Position numbers and translations under genes: made by a program
Origin: Actinomycetes bacterium
GTDB taxonomy: Bacteria > Actinomycetota > Actinomycetes > Propionibacteriales > Propionibacteriaceae
DNA length: 12,932 nucleotides
Assembly (NCBI GenBank): GCA_023437345.1
Contig: JAEZGC010000177.1
Span: 1 to 12,932 of the forward strand
Reading direction: 5' to 3'
Part shown: positions 11,974 through 12,932 of the stretch, piece after piece
How positions within the stretch are numbered: the stretch's first letter is position 1
Layout of the letters: each line of letters begins with the position of its first letter
Notes under the pieces: generated by a model
Database searches by the model: none
The model's input: only the letters and a program-made list of their open reading frames with translations
Told to the model about the DNA's origin: nothing

Positions 11974-12932
11974 ATGTCCCACAAGCCCCTGGCGGTCGCG
12001 GCCCTGGCCGCCTCAGCCCTCATCCTCGCCGGCTGCGCCGCCCCCGGTGGCACCGCCTCCACCGACCCCGCGTCCTCCTTCCCGGAGAAGGACATCCGGC
12101 TGATCATCCAGGCCAACCCCGGCGGCGGATCGGACCTGTCCTCGCGGGCCCTGGCCACCGAACTGGAGAAGCTGCTCGACGTCTCGGTGGTCCCCGAGAA
12201 CATGCCGGGTGCCGCCGGCGCGCTGGCCATGGAGTACGTCGGCAGCCAGCCGGCCGACGGCTACGTGATCGGCTTCGGCCCGGTCGAGATCGCGATGCTG
12301 AACACCACCCAGGGTGCGAACGTGAAGCCGGAGAACTACGACCTGCTCGGCCAGATCATGCTGGCACCGGGGGTCATCTCGGTCGGCGCCGACAGCCCGC
12401 ACCAGACCCTCGACGACCTGATCGCCGCAGCCAAGTCCGCGCCGCTGACCGTCGCCAACTCCGGGGTCGGGTCGATCTGGGAGGCTGCCGCGCTCGGCGT
12501 GGCCAAGCAGACCGGCGCCCAGTTGACTCCGGTCGCCTATGACGGAGGCGCCACAGCGGTGGCCGCAGCAGCGTCCGGGGAGGCGGCGGCAGCCGTCTCC
12601 GGCGTCGGTGAGGCGCTCGCCCAGGGCGACGAAGTGCGCGTTCTTGCGGTCTTCCACACCGAGCGGCACCCGAAGCTGCCCGACGTGCCCACCGCGCAGG
12701 AGGCCACCGGCACCGAGATGCTGTACGGCGGCTGGGGCGGCATCTACGCGCCCAAGGGTCTGCCGGCCGATGTCCACGCCACCTTGGAGAAGGCGATCGG
12801 CGATGCAGTCGCGACCCAGGCGTACCAGGACTTCCAGGCCAACGCCGGCAACCTCGTCGTCTACCGCAACTCGGCAGAGTTCACCACGTTCGTCAACGAG
12901 CAGTACGAGTTGTTCGCCGAGCTGCTCGGCTG
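11974..12932 (+). CDS. TctC-type solute-binding lipoprotein of a tripartite tricarboxylate transporter; end at window edge
   Basis: A periplasmic-type binding protein anchored outside the membrane by lipid. A lipoprotein signal peptide ends in the lipobox LAGC (C21). The TctC/Bug family features follow: FPEKDIRLIIQANPGGGSDLSSRALA (read in two parts, about residues 36-61), PGAAGALAMEYVGSQPADGYVIG, VANSGVGSIWEAAAL, and the late WGGIYAPKGLP. It would capture a carboxylate (tricarboxylate or similar) for the TctA/TctB membrane pair, expected just beyond the right edge. The ATG at 11974 is preceded by AAGGAG with 8 bases spacing. The 319 complete codons reach the usual family length and the last two bases are TG, so the stop (TGA) may be one base beyond. 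Regulation by the divergent GntR protein is inferred. Confidence 0.93.
   Translation, partial: MSHKPLAVAALAASALILAGCAAPGGTASTDPASSFPEKDIRLIIQANPGGGSDLSSRALATELEKLLDVSVVPENMPGAAGALAMEYVGSQPADGYVIGFGPVEIAMLNTTQGANVKPENYDLLGQIMLAPGVISVGADSPHQTLDDLIAAAKSAPLTVANSGVGSIWEAAALGVAKQTGAQLTPVAYDGGATAVAAAASGEAAAAVSGVGEALAQGDEVRVLAVFHTERHPKLPDVPTAQEATGTEMLYGGWGGIYAPKGLPADVHATLEKAIGDAVATQAYQDFQANAGNLVVYRNSAEFTTFVNEQYELFAELLG

Overview
The window is very GC-rich and gene-dense, with purine-rich Shine-Dalgarno sites, ATGA/GTGA gene overlaps, GTG starts, a possible F420-dependent enzyme and an actinobacterial-style guanidine-III riboswitch. It looks like chromosomal DNA of a high-GC actinomycete. A Propionibacteriales-type host is a guess. 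I see no tRNA, rRNA, CRISPR array, transposase or phage gene.

Left part (1-4420). On the minus strand is a MetN-MetI type methionine ABC importer (ATPase, then a permease cut by the left edge). The metN frame as read lacks its stop and appears to carry a one-base lesion just before metI. To its right, after a 350-base non-coding leader, is a minus-strand GH36 alpha-galactosidase with a perfect hairpin just past its stop.

Middle part (4421-8615). A divergent plus-strand NADP/F420-type dinucleotide-binding protein ends against a bidirectional terminator, facing a minus-strand dual-specificity-type phosphatase with an unrecognised C-terminal domain. Divergent from the phosphatase is a two-gene unit: an ECF sigma factor overlapping (ATGA) a single-pass membrane protein with a large outside domain, probably its regulator. 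It ends at a very strong hairpin. Next comes a guanidine-III (ykkC-III) riboswitch directly in front of an SMR-family guanidinium exporter (Gdx/SugE); exporter and RNA support each other's identification.

Right part (8616-12932). A GNAT acetyltransferase overlaps a MutT-like Nudix hydrolase (GTGA). Facing them is a small lysine-rich HTH protein. Upstream of that lies a 45-codon ORF with an excellent ribosome binding site and a promoter embedded in a 16-bp perfect inverted repeat; this looks like the remnant front end of a self-regulated (MarR-like) repressor gene now joined to the HTH gene. Then come a PlsC-type acyltransferase, a convergent FadR-type GntR regulator, and divergently a TctC-type lipoprotein, the first gene of a probable tripartite tricarboxylate transporter that runs off the right edge. 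Repeated ACTGT/ACAGT half-sites between the last two genes are the likely GntR operator.

The best items for follow-up are the metN frame break, the palindromic promoter with the gene remnant (9880-10130), the riboswitch-exporter switch, the sigma factor with its unusual membrane partner, and the phosphatase fusion.
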